From: Enterococcus sp. 4G2_DIV0659 | GTDB lineage: Bacteria > Bacillota > Bacilli > Lactobacillales > Enterococcaceae | Assembly (NCBI RefSeq): GCF_002140715.2 | Contig: NZ_NGLE02000001.1 | Span: 3,252,001-3,316,000, forward strand | Direction of reading: 5' to 3' | Length of the DNA: 64,000 bases | In this document: piece by piece, positions 17,607-26,021 of the stretch | How positions within the stretch are numbered: the stretch's first letter is position 1 | How the letters are laid out: every line of letters starts with the position of its first letter | The notes under the pieces: generated by a model | Seen by the model: the letters and a program-made list of their open reading frames with translations, nothing else | Database searches by the model: none | What the model was told of the DNA's origin: nothing | Made by a program: the position numbers and the translations under genes

Positions 17607-18581
17607 GTGAAAACGATTAGGGAGTATATCGAAAGTTTATTTTTAAATGTTGTTGAAACAGAACAAACAAAACAACTAAAGGGAGATTTGTTAGCAAGTG
17701 CTGAGGATCGATATGAAGATTTAAAAAGCCAAGGGAAATCTGAAAATGAAGCAATTGGAGGAGTAATTGCAGAATTCGGGTCAATTGATGAGTTGTTGAA
17801 TGAGATGAATATAAAGCAAGATTTCATGGATGAACGAGGTTATGAATTGGATGGAATCACTGTTGCAGAAGCTGTTGAGTTTCTACGAATCCGTCGTCGT
17901 GGGGCAACGCTGATCGGTTCAGGTGTTATGATTATTATGTTGGGAATTGCAACTTTTTTTGGTAGTATGGCCTTATTTGGAGAAGGAATTGCAGAAGGAT
18001 TTGGTTTTTTATTTATTTTATTAGGCGCTGCAATAGGGGTTCCGCTATTTATTATTGCAGGGATGAGTATTTCTAATACGAATAAACAATTGGATGACCG
18101 CTTTATTCCAATTCAAGTAAAAAATGAAGTGAAAACAAGAAAGCAAGCATTTCAACGTTCATTTCTTTTCTGTATTGTAACAGGGGTTGTGCTTTGTATC
18201 CTATCGATTATTCCCGCTGTATTTTTTGAAGAAGTATATGGTGAAGAAAATATTGGGATAGCTTGTTTGCTCCTTTTGGCTTCAGTAGGCGTTTTCTTTT
18301 TCATTTTCGGGGGGATGATTATGGGCAGTTTTTCTGAAATAATTGATCGCACATATTTTATCTCTGATGAAGATGAATTAGGACCAAGAGCAAAAGCTGA
18401 ACGTGCTAAAAAAGTGCCTGTCTGGTTTCAGATTGTAGAAAAAATTTATTGGCCAATTGTTGTAGGGATATTTTTAATTCAAGGTCTTTTACTTGGTAAT
18501 TGGGGAACGAATTGGACGATTTTCCCTGTGGCAGGTATTTTGTTTTGGATAATCGAAAGTATTTTTAGTGGAGAAGACTAG
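17607..18581 (+). CDS. HAAS-domain (permease-prefix) membrane protein
   Basis: 324 residues. The first 70 form the small helical HAAS/permease-prefix domain (REYIESLFLNVVETEQTKQLKGDL, DRYEDLKSQGKSENEAIGGVIAEFG) that commonly follows PadR regulators. After a linker there are about six hydrophobic spans (roughly 97-120, 126-152, 188-212, 216-240, 274-294, 298-318). No transporter or enzyme motif is seen. The start is GTG 17607 because an ATG two bases earlier reaches a stop at once; AAGGGGGA is about 6 bases upstream. Probably a membrane sensor or stress protein; exact role unknown. Confidence 0.75.
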   Translation: MKTIREYIESLFLNVVETEQTKQLKGDLLASAEDRYEDLKSQGKSENEAIGGVIAEFGSIDELLNEMNIKQDFMDERGYELDGITVAEAVEFLRIRRRGATLIGSGVMIIMLGIATFFGSMALFGEGIAEGFGFLFILLGAAIGVPLFIIAGMSISNTNKQLDDRFIPIQVKNEVKTRKQAFQRSFLFCIVTGVVLCILSIIPAVFFEEVYGEENIGIACLLLLASVGVFFFIFGGMIMGSFSEIIDRTYFISDEDELGPRAKAERAKKVPVWFQIVEKIYWPIVVGIFLIQGLLLGNWGTNWTIFPVAGILFWIIESIFSGED

Positions 18582-18596
18582 AATTAAACTAAAGAA

Positions 18597-18721
18597 GGGG
18601 CTGGGACAGAATGCGTTTAGCCTCGAGAAGTAAGAATACATTCACGAAAATTGTTCGTCAAATTTTTGTGAGTGTATTCTTATTTCCGAAAGGGTTGCTT
18701 ATGCTCCCGCCGTTTATTCGG
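18597..18721 (+). ncRNA. Multi-hairpin RNA element (3' UTR or small RNA)
   Basis: Three stems lie in a row before the terminator at 18727. A short outer stem pairs 18597-18602 with 18619-18624. A 26-bp stem pairs 18627-18652 with 18661-18686. A CCGAA/TTCGG stem pairs 18686-18690 with 18717-18721. The three non-Watson-Crick positions of the 26-bp stem are all G-U in the plus-strand RNA, indicating structure kept at the RNA level on that strand. No family was recognised. It could be the 3' UTR of the HAAS gene or a separate small RNA. Confidence 0.45.
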
Positions 18722-18726
18722 TTTTT

Positions 18727-18775
18727 AGGGGTTCAAGATATAACTTTTAGAGTTATATCTTGAACCCCTTCTTTT
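18727..18775 (+). terminator. 19-bp perfect hairpin terminator
   Basis: The perfect 19-bp stem pairs 18727-18745 with 18751-18769 around a 5-base loop, followed by TCTTTT. It separates the plus-strand HAAS gene from the convergent B6 salvage genes. Confidence 0.85.
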
Positions 18776-18780
18776 ATAGT

Positions 18781-19332
18781 TTAAAATGAATTTCTGTTAA
18801 AAATGGTATCCATTGCTTTTTTCAATGGGAAGTAGACAAGGGTTACAATTATGATTGTAGTGGTAACATTTACTAATGTGGCAGGAAGTTTAGATAATGC
18901 ACTAGTGAAGGCTATTGGAATATCAGCTCCAGCAAGTACGCCGATCACGGTGTTTTTTATTTGGGTCATAATAATTTTGGCAATACCAGTTGCACTTGCA
19001 ATAACGATAATTTTCCAAATGCCATCGATTTTCTTTTTGAAAAAGAGAATCATCAAAGCAGCCGCTCCGCCAACAATAAAACTTTCTATAATGAAATAGG
19101 GTGCTTCTGCCGCAAATCCATTCATAACATCAAAAATGGCAAATCCTAAACCACCAGCTAAAGCTCCTTTTTTGTAACCAATCAATAAAACAGCTAGCAA
19201 TAATACTGCATTGCCCAAATGAACGAAAGCGCCTGTTGGTAGTGGAATTTTAATCATTGTACCTAAAACAGTCAAGGCGGTAAAAAGAGCGATTAGAACA
19301 ATAGAGGTTGTTGAATTCTTTTTCGTCATCAT
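18781..19332 (-). CDS. ECF transporter S-component, probable pyridoxine-type
   Basis: 183 residues with about six hydrophobic segments, the size and layout of ECF substrate-binding S-components (LIALFTALTVLGTMIKIPL, GAFVHLGNAVLLLAVLLIGYKKGALAGGLGFAIFD). It would bind a vitamin and couple to the shared EcfT/EcfA module encoded elsewhere. It follows pdxK by 12 bases on the same strand, and a PdxR-like regulator diverges from the pair, so pyridoxine or pyridoxal is the inferred substrate (PdxU-type). ATG 19332 is preferred, giving 8 bases from GAGG; earlier ATGs are too close. A thiamine-precursor substrate is the main alternative, because ThiD and PdxK are homologous. Confidence 0.8.
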   Translation of the reverse strand: MMTKKNSTTSIVLIALFTALTVLGTMIKIPLPTGAFVHLGNAVLLLAVLLIGYKKGALAGGLGFAIFDVMNGFAAEAPYFIIESFIVGGAAALMILFFKKKIDGIWKIIVIASATGIAKIIMTQIKNTVIGVLAGADIPIAFTSALSKLPATLVNVTTTIIIVTLVYFPLKKAMDTIFNRNSF

Positions 19333-19344
19333 ATGCATAACCTC

Positions 19345-20169
19345 TTAATTCTTTTTCATTCGTTCTTCAGCATGGTTGTATGCTCCATGCCAAACATGAC
19401 CAAGAAAAGGATTAATTTTTTGTCCATTTTTAATGGCTGCGGCAACGAATTTTTTTGCTAGTGATACTGAATCAACTACAGAATAACCTTTTGCTAAACC
19501 AGCTGTTACAGCAGCAGCAAAGGTACATCCAGCACCATGATTATAATCAGAAGCGATCAAGTCTTCTTCAAAAATAGTAAAGTCATGACCATCATAAAAA
19601 ATATCAATCGCTTTGTCTGAATTCAACCGATGTCCGCCTTTGATAACAACATTTTTAGGACCCAGAGTTAGGATCTTTTTAGCCGCTTCTTTCATTTGAT
19701 TGATAGAAGTCAACTCACCCATCTCAGACAAAATTCCTGCTTCTACTAAATTAGGGGTTGTTATAGTTGCTTTAGGCAGCAATAAACGAGTCATTGCAGC
19801 GACATTTTCCGGCTGTAAAAGTTCACTGGTCCCTTTACAAGCCATTACTGGATCAATAACAATATTTTGCATATCAAATAAATCAATATAATTGCGTGTA
19901 ATTTCAATTGCCTCGATAGTGCCCAGCATCCCTGTTTTCATCGCATCAAGAGCACCACCAGCAAAAATTGTTTTTAATTGTTTTTCTACTAGCTGAGGTT
20001 CAATAGGTGTAACAAGGTGGCTCCATCCTTCATCAGGATCCATCGTTACAATACTTGTCAAAGCTGAAAAGCCAAATGTTCCATATTCTTCAAAAGTTTT
20101 CAAGTCAGCTTGAATCCCAGCGCCCCCACTAGAATCTGAACCAGCCACTGTTAATACTTTTTTGATCAT
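19345..20169 (-). CDS. pdxK: Pyridoxine/pyridoxal kinase (PdxK, ThiD family)
   Basis: 274 residues of the ribokinase fold, ThiD/PdxK2 branch: AGSDSSGGAGIQADLKTF at the N-terminus, MKTGMLG, DPVMACKG, TPNLVEAGIL, VIKGGH, and the C-terminal anion hole NHGAGCTFAAAV. It phosphorylates the hydroxymethyl group of pyridoxine-like vitamers, or the related pyrimidine. The B6 role is favoured because an S-component gene follows and a MocR regulator diverges. ATG 20169 is chosen, with AGGGG nine bases upstream; an in-frame TTG at 20178 overlaps that spacer. Its leader spans a 73-bp tandem repeat. Confidence 0.88.
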   Translation of the reverse strand: MIKKVLTVAGSDSSGGAGIQADLKTFEEYGTFGFSALTSIVTMDPDEGWSHLVTPIEPQLVEKQLKTIFAGGALDAMKTGMLGTIEAIEITRNYIDLFDMQNIVIDPVMACKGTSELLQPENVAAMTRLLLPKATITTPNLVEAGILSEMGELTSINQMKEAAKKILTLGPKNVVIKGGHRLNSDKAIDIFYDGHDFTIFEEDLIASDYNHGAGCTFAAAVTAGLAKGYSVVDSVSLAKKFVAAAIKNGQKINPFLGHVWHGAYNHAEERMKKN

Positions 20170-20274
20170 ATTATACAACCCCTATTCATAAAATTTTTAA
20201 TATAAGTAGTATAAACGAAACCTTATTTGACAAAAACAGCCAATTGGGTTATTTTCAAGTCATCCAATTGCTGC

Positions 20275-20458
20275 GAATCACGAAGAGCAAAGCGATTCGA
20301 TGATGAGCAGTACAAGGCGATAAAAAGGAGCGTTGTGACCGAAGTTTGAATCACGAAGAGCGAGGCGATTCGATGATGAGCAGTACAAGGCGACAAAAAG
20401 GAGCGTTGTGACCGAAGTTTGAATCACGAAGAGCGAAGTGATTTGATGATGAGCAGTA
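20275..20458. repeat. 73-bp tandem repeat, about 2.5 copies
   Basis: Units start at 20275, 20348 and 20421; the third stops at about 20458. Copies differ at only a few bases. Each carries a GAATCAC...GYGATTY imperfect inverted repeat around a 10-base spacer. The block fills the middle of the 417-bp divergent space between pdxK and the MocR gene, on the pdxK leader side. An apparent minus-strand reading frame through it is a by-product of the repeat. Confidence 0.85.
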
Positions 20459-20538
20459 TCAGAAAAAATAAATAAGTAAACATGAACAAAAGCAAATAGA
20501 AACAACATCAATAGAATAATGAGCGATTTTTTAATAAA

Positions 20539-20568
20539 GAATAAACTGAGAACGTCTTCAGCTTATTC
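20539..20568 (+). promoter_or_regulatory. Leader palindrome before the MocR-type regulator
   Basis: Eleven-base arms with one A-C mismatch (20539-20549, 20558-20568) enclose an 8-base loop, four bases before the GGGGGG ribosome site. It could be an operator for autoregulation or a leader hairpin masking translation. Confidence 0.4.
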
Positions 20569-20586
20569 TTTAAAGGGGGGATAAAA

Positions 20587-22029
20587 ATGTGGACATTAAA
20601 AAAAGAAAAAGGAGTTCCAGTGTACGTAAGCATTGTTGAATTGATTTTAGCACATATAAAAAATGGCCATCTTTTACCTGGTGAACGGCTGCCTGCTGAA
20701 CGAAAGTTAGCTGAATTGTTTCATGTGAACCGTTCAACAGTGGTGCACGCATTAGACGAACTTGTTGCTCTAGGATGGATTGTCAGAAAACAAGGTAGTG
20801 GAACGATTGTTAATGAAGGAAAATGGGGAATCAGTACAACACCAAGAACAGATTGGCGACGATATTTAGAACAAAATGCTTTTGCTAAAACGGATCCTTT
20901 TATAGAGCAAATTGAGGCATTGCTAAAGCAACAACACAGAGATATCTTAGATGTTTACACAGGGGAACTGCCGCTGGACTTGATTCCTAGTTTTTCTTTT
21001 CCACCCTTAACATGGAAACATTTTTTAGAAGAAGAGCAACAAGATGATCTGGGGTACTACCCATTAAGACAGGCGATTAGCCGTGAAACCGAAAAAGAAT
21101 CTGGCATTTTACTGCCTCCTGAAAGCCTGTTGATTACATCAGGCGCGCAACAAGCTCTATTTTTGATTCTTCAAGTGCTGTTACAACCAGGTGATAGCGT
21201 AGCAATTGAAGATCCATCATTTCTTTATACCTTGCCAATTTTTCAAGCTGCTGGAATTCGATTATATGGAGTGGAAATGGATAAAGAAGGGATTGATTTA
21301 ACGTCTCTTGAGAAGGTAATCCGAGTCCATCGTGTCAAGATGATTATGGTGAACCCCTCTTTTCAAAATCCTACTGGCAAAACGATGTCATTGAAACGGA
21401 GAAAAGCACTAGTTGATTTATGTCAAAAACATCAAGTTCCCATTTTAGAAGACGATGTTTTTGCTAAGTTAAACTTTGTTTCTTCTGATCAGGTTCCTCC
21501 TCTAAAAAAACTAGACCCAGAAAATGTTCTATATATTGGTTCACTTTCAAAAATTTTAGGCTCAACAACAAAAATTGGTTGGTTGAGTGCTCCGACATCG
21601 GTTAATCAGCAACTTGCGGAGGCTAGAAAAATGATGGACTTTTCATTGAGTATTTTTCCGCAATTATTAGCTAATTTGGCTTTAACAGACCAAGACTTTT
21701 CAAAAAAAATTGACTGTTTAAAAAATACTGTAGAACAAAGAGGAAAAGCTGTATTCAATGTGCTGGATCAGATGGATGAATGGGACGTTCAAATGCCAAA
21801 GGGCGGTTTTTATTTATGGGCAAAATGGAGGAGAGGAGCACTTAAACAAAAAGACTGGAGTATTTTTTTACAAGAAGGCTTACTTGTTGCTCCAAGCTTC
21901 TTTTTTAGCGAATATCGAGATGGCATTCGGATTAATTTTTCAAGGGTAGATGAAAAAAATATACAGTTATTTGCAGATAAGTTGAAAAGAATTACACAAA
22001 AAATTCTCTTAGATTCATCAACATTATGA
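20587..22029 (+). CDS. MocR-family regulator (PdxR-like)
   Basis: 480 residues. An N-terminal GntR winged helix (about 10-78, GERLPAERKLAELFHVNRSTVVHALDEL read in parts) is joined to a fold-I aminotransferase-like domain (about 110-478). The PLP lysine is expected in GSLSKILGSTTKIGWL, and NPTGKTMS and DDVFAKL are recognisable. MocR regulators sense PLP; PdxR members control B6 synthesis or salvage. Divergence from pdxK and its S-component makes PdxR function the best inference; a GabR-like role cannot be excluded. A strong GGGGGG site precedes the ATG. Confidence 0.85.
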   Translation: MWTLKKEKGVPVYVSIVELILAHIKNGHLLPGERLPAERKLAELFHVNRSTVVHALDELVALGWIVRKQGSGTIVNEGKWGISTTPRTDWRRYLEQNAFAKTDPFIEQIEALLKQQHRDILDVYTGELPLDLIPSFSFPPLTWKHFLEEEQQDDLGYYPLRQAISRETEKESGILLPPESLLITSGAQQALFLILQVLLQPGDSVAIEDPSFLYTLPIFQAAGIRLYGVEMDKEGIDLTSLEKVIRVHRVKMIMVNPSFQNPTGKTMSLKRRKALVDLCQKHQVPILEDDVFAKLNFVSSDQVPPLKKLDPENVLYIGSLSKILGSTTKIGWLSAPTSVNQQLAEARKMMDFSLSIFPQLLANLALTDQDFSKKIDCLKNTVEQRGKAVFNVLDQMDEWDVQMPKGGFYLWAKWRRGALKQKDWSIFLQEGLLVAPSFFFSEYRDGIRINFSRVDEKNIQLFADKLKRITQKILLDSSTL

Positions 22030-22059
22030 TAAAATAAGCATAAAATGGAGGGGATTTTT

Positions 22060-22785
22060 ATGAATGAAACAATTAAATTGTTAAAGAATCGACGTAGTTA
22101 TCGTGATTTTGATCAGGAGTATACGCTGCCGCAAGAAGAATTACAATTGATACTAGATGCTGCACGTCAAGCACCTAGTTGGATGAATGGTCAGTTTTAC
22201 AGTATTATCGTACTTAAAGATCAGCAGATTCGCGAACAATTAGTTCAGTGGAATCCGGGAAATCCACATATATTGAATAGTTCAGTTTTTTTACTCTTTG
22301 TTGGGGATCTTTATAGAACTAAGATGGTTAGTGAGGTTAGTAAAAGTGCCTATCTTATTGATGAAAGTATCGAACCTGTTTTATTAGCAACAACAGATGC
22401 CGCATTAGCATTAGAAAATGCTGTTATTGCTGCAGAAAGTTTAGGCCTTGGTTCTGTTGTTGTGGGAAGTATCCGAAAACACGGAAAAGAAATAGCTGAG
22501 CTGGTAAATTTGCCTGAGAATACATTTCCTTTATTCGGTTTAAGTATAGGTAAACCAGTTGTGGAAATGAACGTAAAACCACGATTACCTGAGTCGGCAG
22601 TGGTTCATTATGATACCTATCATCCTTATACGTATCAATTAATTGAACAATACAATGAAATAATGGAAGCTTTTGGTGAAGTCAGAGAAACAAAACGTTG
22701 GAGTAAAAAGTTTGCCGATTACTTTTCTGAAAAACCGACGCTCATCACAGATCAATTTTTTAAAATCCAAGGATTATTGAAATAA
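22060..22785 (+). CDS. FMN-dependent NADPH nitroreductase (NfsA/Frp type)
   Basis: 241 residues. LLKNRRSYRDFD holds the FMN-phosphate arginines, ARQAPSWMNGQFYSIIVL the dimer and FMN contacts, ENAVIAAESLGLGSVVVGSIR the second half, and LFGLSIGKP the NfsA-branch strand. It reduces nitro compounds, quinones or flavin with NADPH. ATG 22060 follows TGGAGGGG, and the longer frame from 22045 would include that site. It lies 30 bases after the MocR gene and may be co-transcribed with it. Confidence 0.88.
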   Translation: MNETIKLLKNRRSYRDFDQEYTLPQEELQLILDAARQAPSWMNGQFYSIIVLKDQQIREQLVQWNPGNPHILNSSVFLLFVGDLYRTKMVSEVSKSAYLIDESIEPVLLATTDAALALENAVIAAESLGLGSVVVGSIRKHGKEIAELVNLPENTFPLFGLSIGKPVVEMNVKPRLPESAVVHYDTYHPYTYQLIEQYNEIMEAFGEVRETKRWSKKFADYFSEKPTLITDQFFKIQGLLK

Positions 22786-22901
22786 AAGGAAAAATAACTT
22801 CACTCATTGCGTATTTCTGCATTACTTCACTTTCTTCTAGCGAGGGAGAATGATATACTTATGAGTGGGTAAGAAAACAAAAGATAAAAGAGGTGCGAAA
22901 T

Positions 22902-24626
22902 ATGTCTTGGCAACAAGTCTATGAACAGTGGGTAAATGAAGAAAACCTACCAGAAAATTTAAAATCAGAATTGAAGGATTTAAAAGAAGATCCAGAAAAA
23001 TGCGAGGATGCTTTTTATGCACCTTTAGAATTTGGAACTGCCGGTATGCGTGGTATTTTAGGTGCTGGTATTAACCGAATGAATATATTTACTATTCGTC
23101 AAGCAACGGAAGGCTTGGCTCGTTTTATGAATGCACAAGGCGCTGAAACTAAACGACGTGGTGTTGCAATCGCTTATGATTCTCGTCATATGTCACCAGA
23201 GTTTTCGATGGAAGCAGCTAAAACTTTGGCACATCACGGGATTCCTGCGTATGTATTTGAAAGTTTACGACCAACACCGGAATTATCATTCGCTGTCCGT
23301 TACTTAAATGCTTTTTCTGGAATTATGATTACGGCGTCGCATAATCCAGCATCATATAATGGATATAAAGTATATGGTGAAGATGGTGGACAAATGCCGC
23401 CAGCAGACGCAGATGCATTAACAAAATACGTTCGCGAAGTTGAAAATCCATTGAAAATTGAGGTTTTATCAGATGATAAAACCAAAGACAGTGATTTAAT
23501 AACAATCATTGGCGAAGAAGTGGATAATGCCTATTTAGAAGAAGTAAAAACAGTTACGATCAATCAAGAATTGATTAATGAGCTTGGCAAAGAGCTAAAA
23601 CTTGTTTATACACCTTTACATGGAACAGGGAAAATGCTAGGAGAAAGAGCATTAAAACAGGCAGGTTTTGAGAAATTTATGCTAGTTCCAGAACAAGCAA
23701 TTGCAGACCCAGATTTTACTACAGTGAAATCACCTAACCCAGAAGAACACTCAGCGTTTGAATATGCTATTCGTCTAGGTGAAAAAGAAGGTGCTGATTT
23801 ATTGATTGCAACTGATCCTGATGCGGATCGATTGGGTGCAGCAGTTCGTCTGCCAAACGGCACGTATCAAGTGTTGACAGGTAACCAATTAGGTGCAATT
23901 ATGATTCAATATATCTTACAAGCCCATAAACAAGCGGGAACGTTACCTAAAAACGCAGTCGTTCTTAAATCAATTGTATCTAGTGAATTAGCTACGGCAG
24001 TTGCTAGCAAATACAACACGAAAATGGTCAATGTTTTAACTGGATTTAAATTCATTGCAGAAAAAATTCAACAATATGAAGAAGACCACTCTCAAACATT
24101 CATGTTTGGTTTTGAAGAAAGTTATGGTTATTTGGTAAAATCTTTTGTTCGTGATAAAGATGCAATCCAAGCGCTAGTATTACTAGCAGAAGTTGCGGCT
24201 TTTTATAAAAAACAAGGAAAAACCTTATATGACGGGTTACAAGATATTTTTGAAGAGTATGGTTACTATGAAGAAAAAACGATTTCTGTAACCTTAAGTG
24301 GGATTGAAGGAAGCGAAAAAATCAAATCTCTAATGAAAAAATTCCGTGAAGAAGCACCTGCTTCATTTGCGGATATCAAAGTAATAGAGACAGAAGACTT
24401 CCAGCAATTAACTAGAACATCTTCTAAAGGGCAAGTCGAAGCATTAACGACTCCACCTTCAGATGTGTTAAAATACTTTTTGGAAGATGGTAGCTGGATT
24501 GCGATTCGCCCATCTGGAACGGAACCTAAAATTAAGTTTTATCTTGCGACTAAAGCCTCTTCACAAGTTGAAGCGAATCAAAAAATCAAGGATTTTGAGC
24601 AAGCAGTTAATGCATTAACTGAATAA
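22902..24626 (+). CDS. pgcA: Phosphoglucomutase (alpha-D-phosphohexomutase)
   Basis: 574 residues, four-domain alpha-phosphohexomutase. FGTAGMRGILGAG lies at the start of domain 1, the catalytic phosphoserine in TASHNPASYNGYK, the metal loop in DPDADRLG, the sugar loop in GFEESYGY, and the phosphate site in RPSGTEPKIKFY near the C-terminus. It interconverts glucose 1- and 6-phosphate, feeding UDP-glucose for glycolipid and teichoic acid decoration. ATG 22902 has AGAGGTG upstream; a GTG nine bases earlier overlaps that site. A TATACT lies about 45 bases upstream. It ends in its own terminator. Confidence 0.94.
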   Translation: MSWQQVYEQWVNEENLPENLKSELKDLKEDPEKCEDAFYAPLEFGTAGMRGILGAGINRMNIFTIRQATEGLARFMNAQGAETKRRGVAIAYDSRHMSPEFSMEAAKTLAHHGIPAYVFESLRPTPELSFAVRYLNAFSGIMITASHNPASYNGYKVYGEDGGQMPPADADALTKYVREVENPLKIEVLSDDKTKDSDLITIIGEEVDNAYLEEVKTVTINQELINELGKELKLVYTPLHGTGKMLGERALKQAGFEKFMLVPEQAIADPDFTTVKSPNPEEHSAFEYAIRLGEKEGADLLIATDPDADRLGAAVRLPNGTYQVLTGNQLGAIMIQYILQAHKQAGTLPKNAVVLKSIVSSELATAVASKYNTKMVNVLTGFKFIAEKIQQYEEDHSQTFMFGFEESYGYLVKSFVRDKDAIQALVLLAEVAAFYKKQGKTLYDGLQDIFEEYGYYEEKTISVTLSGIEGSEKIKSLMKKFREEAPASFADIKVIETEDFQQLTRTSSKGQVEALTTPPSDVLKYFLEDGSWIAIRPSGTEPKIKFYLATKASSQVEANQKIKDFEQAVNALTE

Positions 24627-24680
24627 AACGAGTGGGACTGATAAACAAGATAAGACCTTTGTTTCAGTCCTTTCGTTTTA
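24627..24680 (+). terminator. Terminator between pgcA and proC
   Basis: An imperfect 14-15-bp stem (24627-24641 with 24664-24677) is followed by TTTTACAATTTTT. Confidence 0.65.
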
Positions 24681-24702
24681 CAATTTTTAAGGAGTGATAG
24701 CT

Positions 24703-25479
24703 ATGAACATCGGATTTATCGGAGCCGGTCATATGGGCAGTGCAATGATTGAAGGACTTTTGAGAGCTAAAACAGTTACACCAGAAAATTTATATGTAAA
24801 AGGTGGTTCTAGCGGTACAGCAGAAGCCTTGCAACAAAAATTAAAGTTTCAGCTAATTAAAGAATATGATGCATTTGAAAAATGCCAAGTTATTTTTATT
24901 GCCACAGGTGCTAAAATCGTATTAGATGTTTTAAAACAAGCAGCTCCATATATGTCTAAAAATACCATTTTGATTTCAGTAGCAACTGGACATACAGTGG
25001 ATCAAGCGCAAGCTGCAGTTGGCGAGGGTATTTATGTCGTTCATGCTATTCCCAATACACCTGTAAGCGTTAATGAAGGAATGACCGGAGCAGTTTTCGC
25101 TGATAATATGCCTTCTGAAAGAAAAGAGCAAGCATTCTCTGTTTTAACGGACCTTGGGCAAGTGAAGGAAGTTGATGAACACTTATTAGGAACTTTTGGA
25201 ACGGTAGCAGGTTGTAGCCCTGCCTTTGTGGATATTTTTATGGAAGCATTAGCTGATGGAGCAGTTTTTGAAGGAATGCCACGTGCCCTTTCGTATGAAG
25301 TCATCGCTCAAATGGTTCTTGGTACAGCAAAATTAGCCATTGAAACAAATAAACATCCTGGGGAACTAAAAGATGGGGTTACTTCACCTGGAGGAAGTAC
25401 AATTAAAGGTGTCGCCGCATTAGAAAAAAATGGCTTCAGATATGCCGTAATAGATGCTGTTAAGCAAGCGAATAGTTAA
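24703..25479 (+). CDS. proC: Pyrroline-5-carboxylate reductase
   Basis: 258 residues. The N-terminal Rossmann motif GFIGAGHMGSAMIEG binds NAD(P)H, HAIPNTPVSVNEGMT is the family's central strand, and the C-terminal dimer domain carries TSPGGSTIKGVAALEKNGFR, the ProC signature. It makes proline from pyrroline-5-carboxylate in the last step. ATG 24703 has AAGGAG eight bases upstream. No proA or proB lies nearby, so the precursor comes from elsewhere, for example ornithine. Confidence 0.95.
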   Translation: MNIGFIGAGHMGSAMIEGLLRAKTVTPENLYVKGGSSGTAEALQQKLKFQLIKEYDAFEKCQVIFIATGAKIVLDVLKQAAPYMSKNTILISVATGHTVDQAQAAVGEGIYVVHAIPNTPVSVNEGMTGAVFADNMPSERKEQAFSVLTDLGQVKEVDEHLLGTFGTVAGCSPAFVDIFMEALADGAVFEGMPRALSYEVIAQMVLGTAKLAIETNKHPGELKDGVTSPGGSTIKGVAALEKNGFRYAVIDAVKQANS

Positions 25480-25495
25480 GTGAATGCAAATGAAT

Positions 25496-25548
25496 GATGG
25501 GACGAAAATAGACCTTTCTGAAATAAAAGTGGCTATTTCCGTTCCATC
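25496..25548 (+). terminator. Hairpin after proC
   Basis: Sixteen-base arms with two non-matching positions (25496-25511, 25533-25548) begin 17 bases past the proC stop. The downstream tail has few T, so termination is possible but not canonical. Confidence 0.45.
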
Positions 25549-25556
25549 TTAAAAAA

Positions 25557-25570
25557 GTTACTATAGTAAC
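25557..25570. promoter_or_regulatory. Palindrome upstream of the arsR-family gene
   Basis: GTTACTATAGTAAC is a perfect 14-bp palindrome 31 bases before the regulator's ATG, overlapping the probable promoter. It is a plausible self-operator; ArsR proteins commonly bind such inverted sequences. Confidence 0.5.
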
Positions 25571-25600
25571 AGGGAAGAATGGTTGAAAGGAAACAAAAGG

Positions 25601-25888
25601 ATGAAAGAAAATGAAGAAATTCAAAAAGTAAGTCAACTTTATAAAGTGTTAAGTGATCCAACAAGACTACGAATTTTATTATTACTAAAACAGGGAGAAT
25701 TGAATGTAACCGCAATTAGCGCCAAACTTGAAATGGAGCAATCTGCAGTTTCACATCAACTAAAATTATTGAGAGATAGTCATGTAGTAAAATCTAGACG
25801 TGAGGGAAAAACAATTTATTATACATTGGATGACCATCATGTAATTGATATTCTCAACCAAACATTTGAACATATTAAACACCAATAA
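25601..25888 (+). CDS. ArsR-family metal sensor with alpha-5 zinc motif
   Basis: 95 residues of winged helix: LYKVLSDPTRLRILLLL, recognition helix MEQSAVSHQLKLLRDSHVV, wing SRREGKTIYYTL. The C-terminal helix reads D-H-H then ten residues then H-x-x-H, exactly the DxHx10HxxH alpha-5 site of CzrA/SmtB-type zinc or cobalt sensors; no cysteine box of the alpha-3 type is present. It should repress until zinc binds. ATG 25601 has GAAAGG about 10 bases upstream. No exporter lies beside it, so its target is elsewhere in the genome or itself. It ends in a strong terminator. Confidence 0.9.
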   Translation: MKENEEIQKVSQLYKVLSDPTRLRILLLLKQGELNVTAISAKLEMEQSAVSHQLKLLRDSHVVKSRREGKTIYYTLDDHHVIDILNQTFEHIKHQ

Positions 25889-25891
25889 AAC

Positions 25892-25944
25892 ACCCTTTTC
25901 GATGATTACCTTTGGAAATTCAAAGAAAAGGGTAGTTTTTTTTT
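25892..25944 (+). terminator. Terminator after the arsR-family gene
   Basis: A 9-bp stem (25892-25900 with 25925-25933) precedes a run of nine T. Confidence 0.8.
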
Positions 25945-26021
25945 CGTCAGTTGGGTATACTAGAATCATATTTATTAGAGGAAGATGAAATATTTCTAAT
26001 CTTAAAGTTGGAGGAATAAGA

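Noticed and set aside
20278..20511. 77-residue minus-strand ORF in the pdxK-pdxR gap
   Set aside because: It is produced by the 73-bp repeats remaining open in one frame; no ribosome site or family resemblance.
20539..20568. Terminator before the MocR-type gene
   Set aside because: The hairpin has no T-run after it and lies inside the probable leader; operator or leader fold is more likely.
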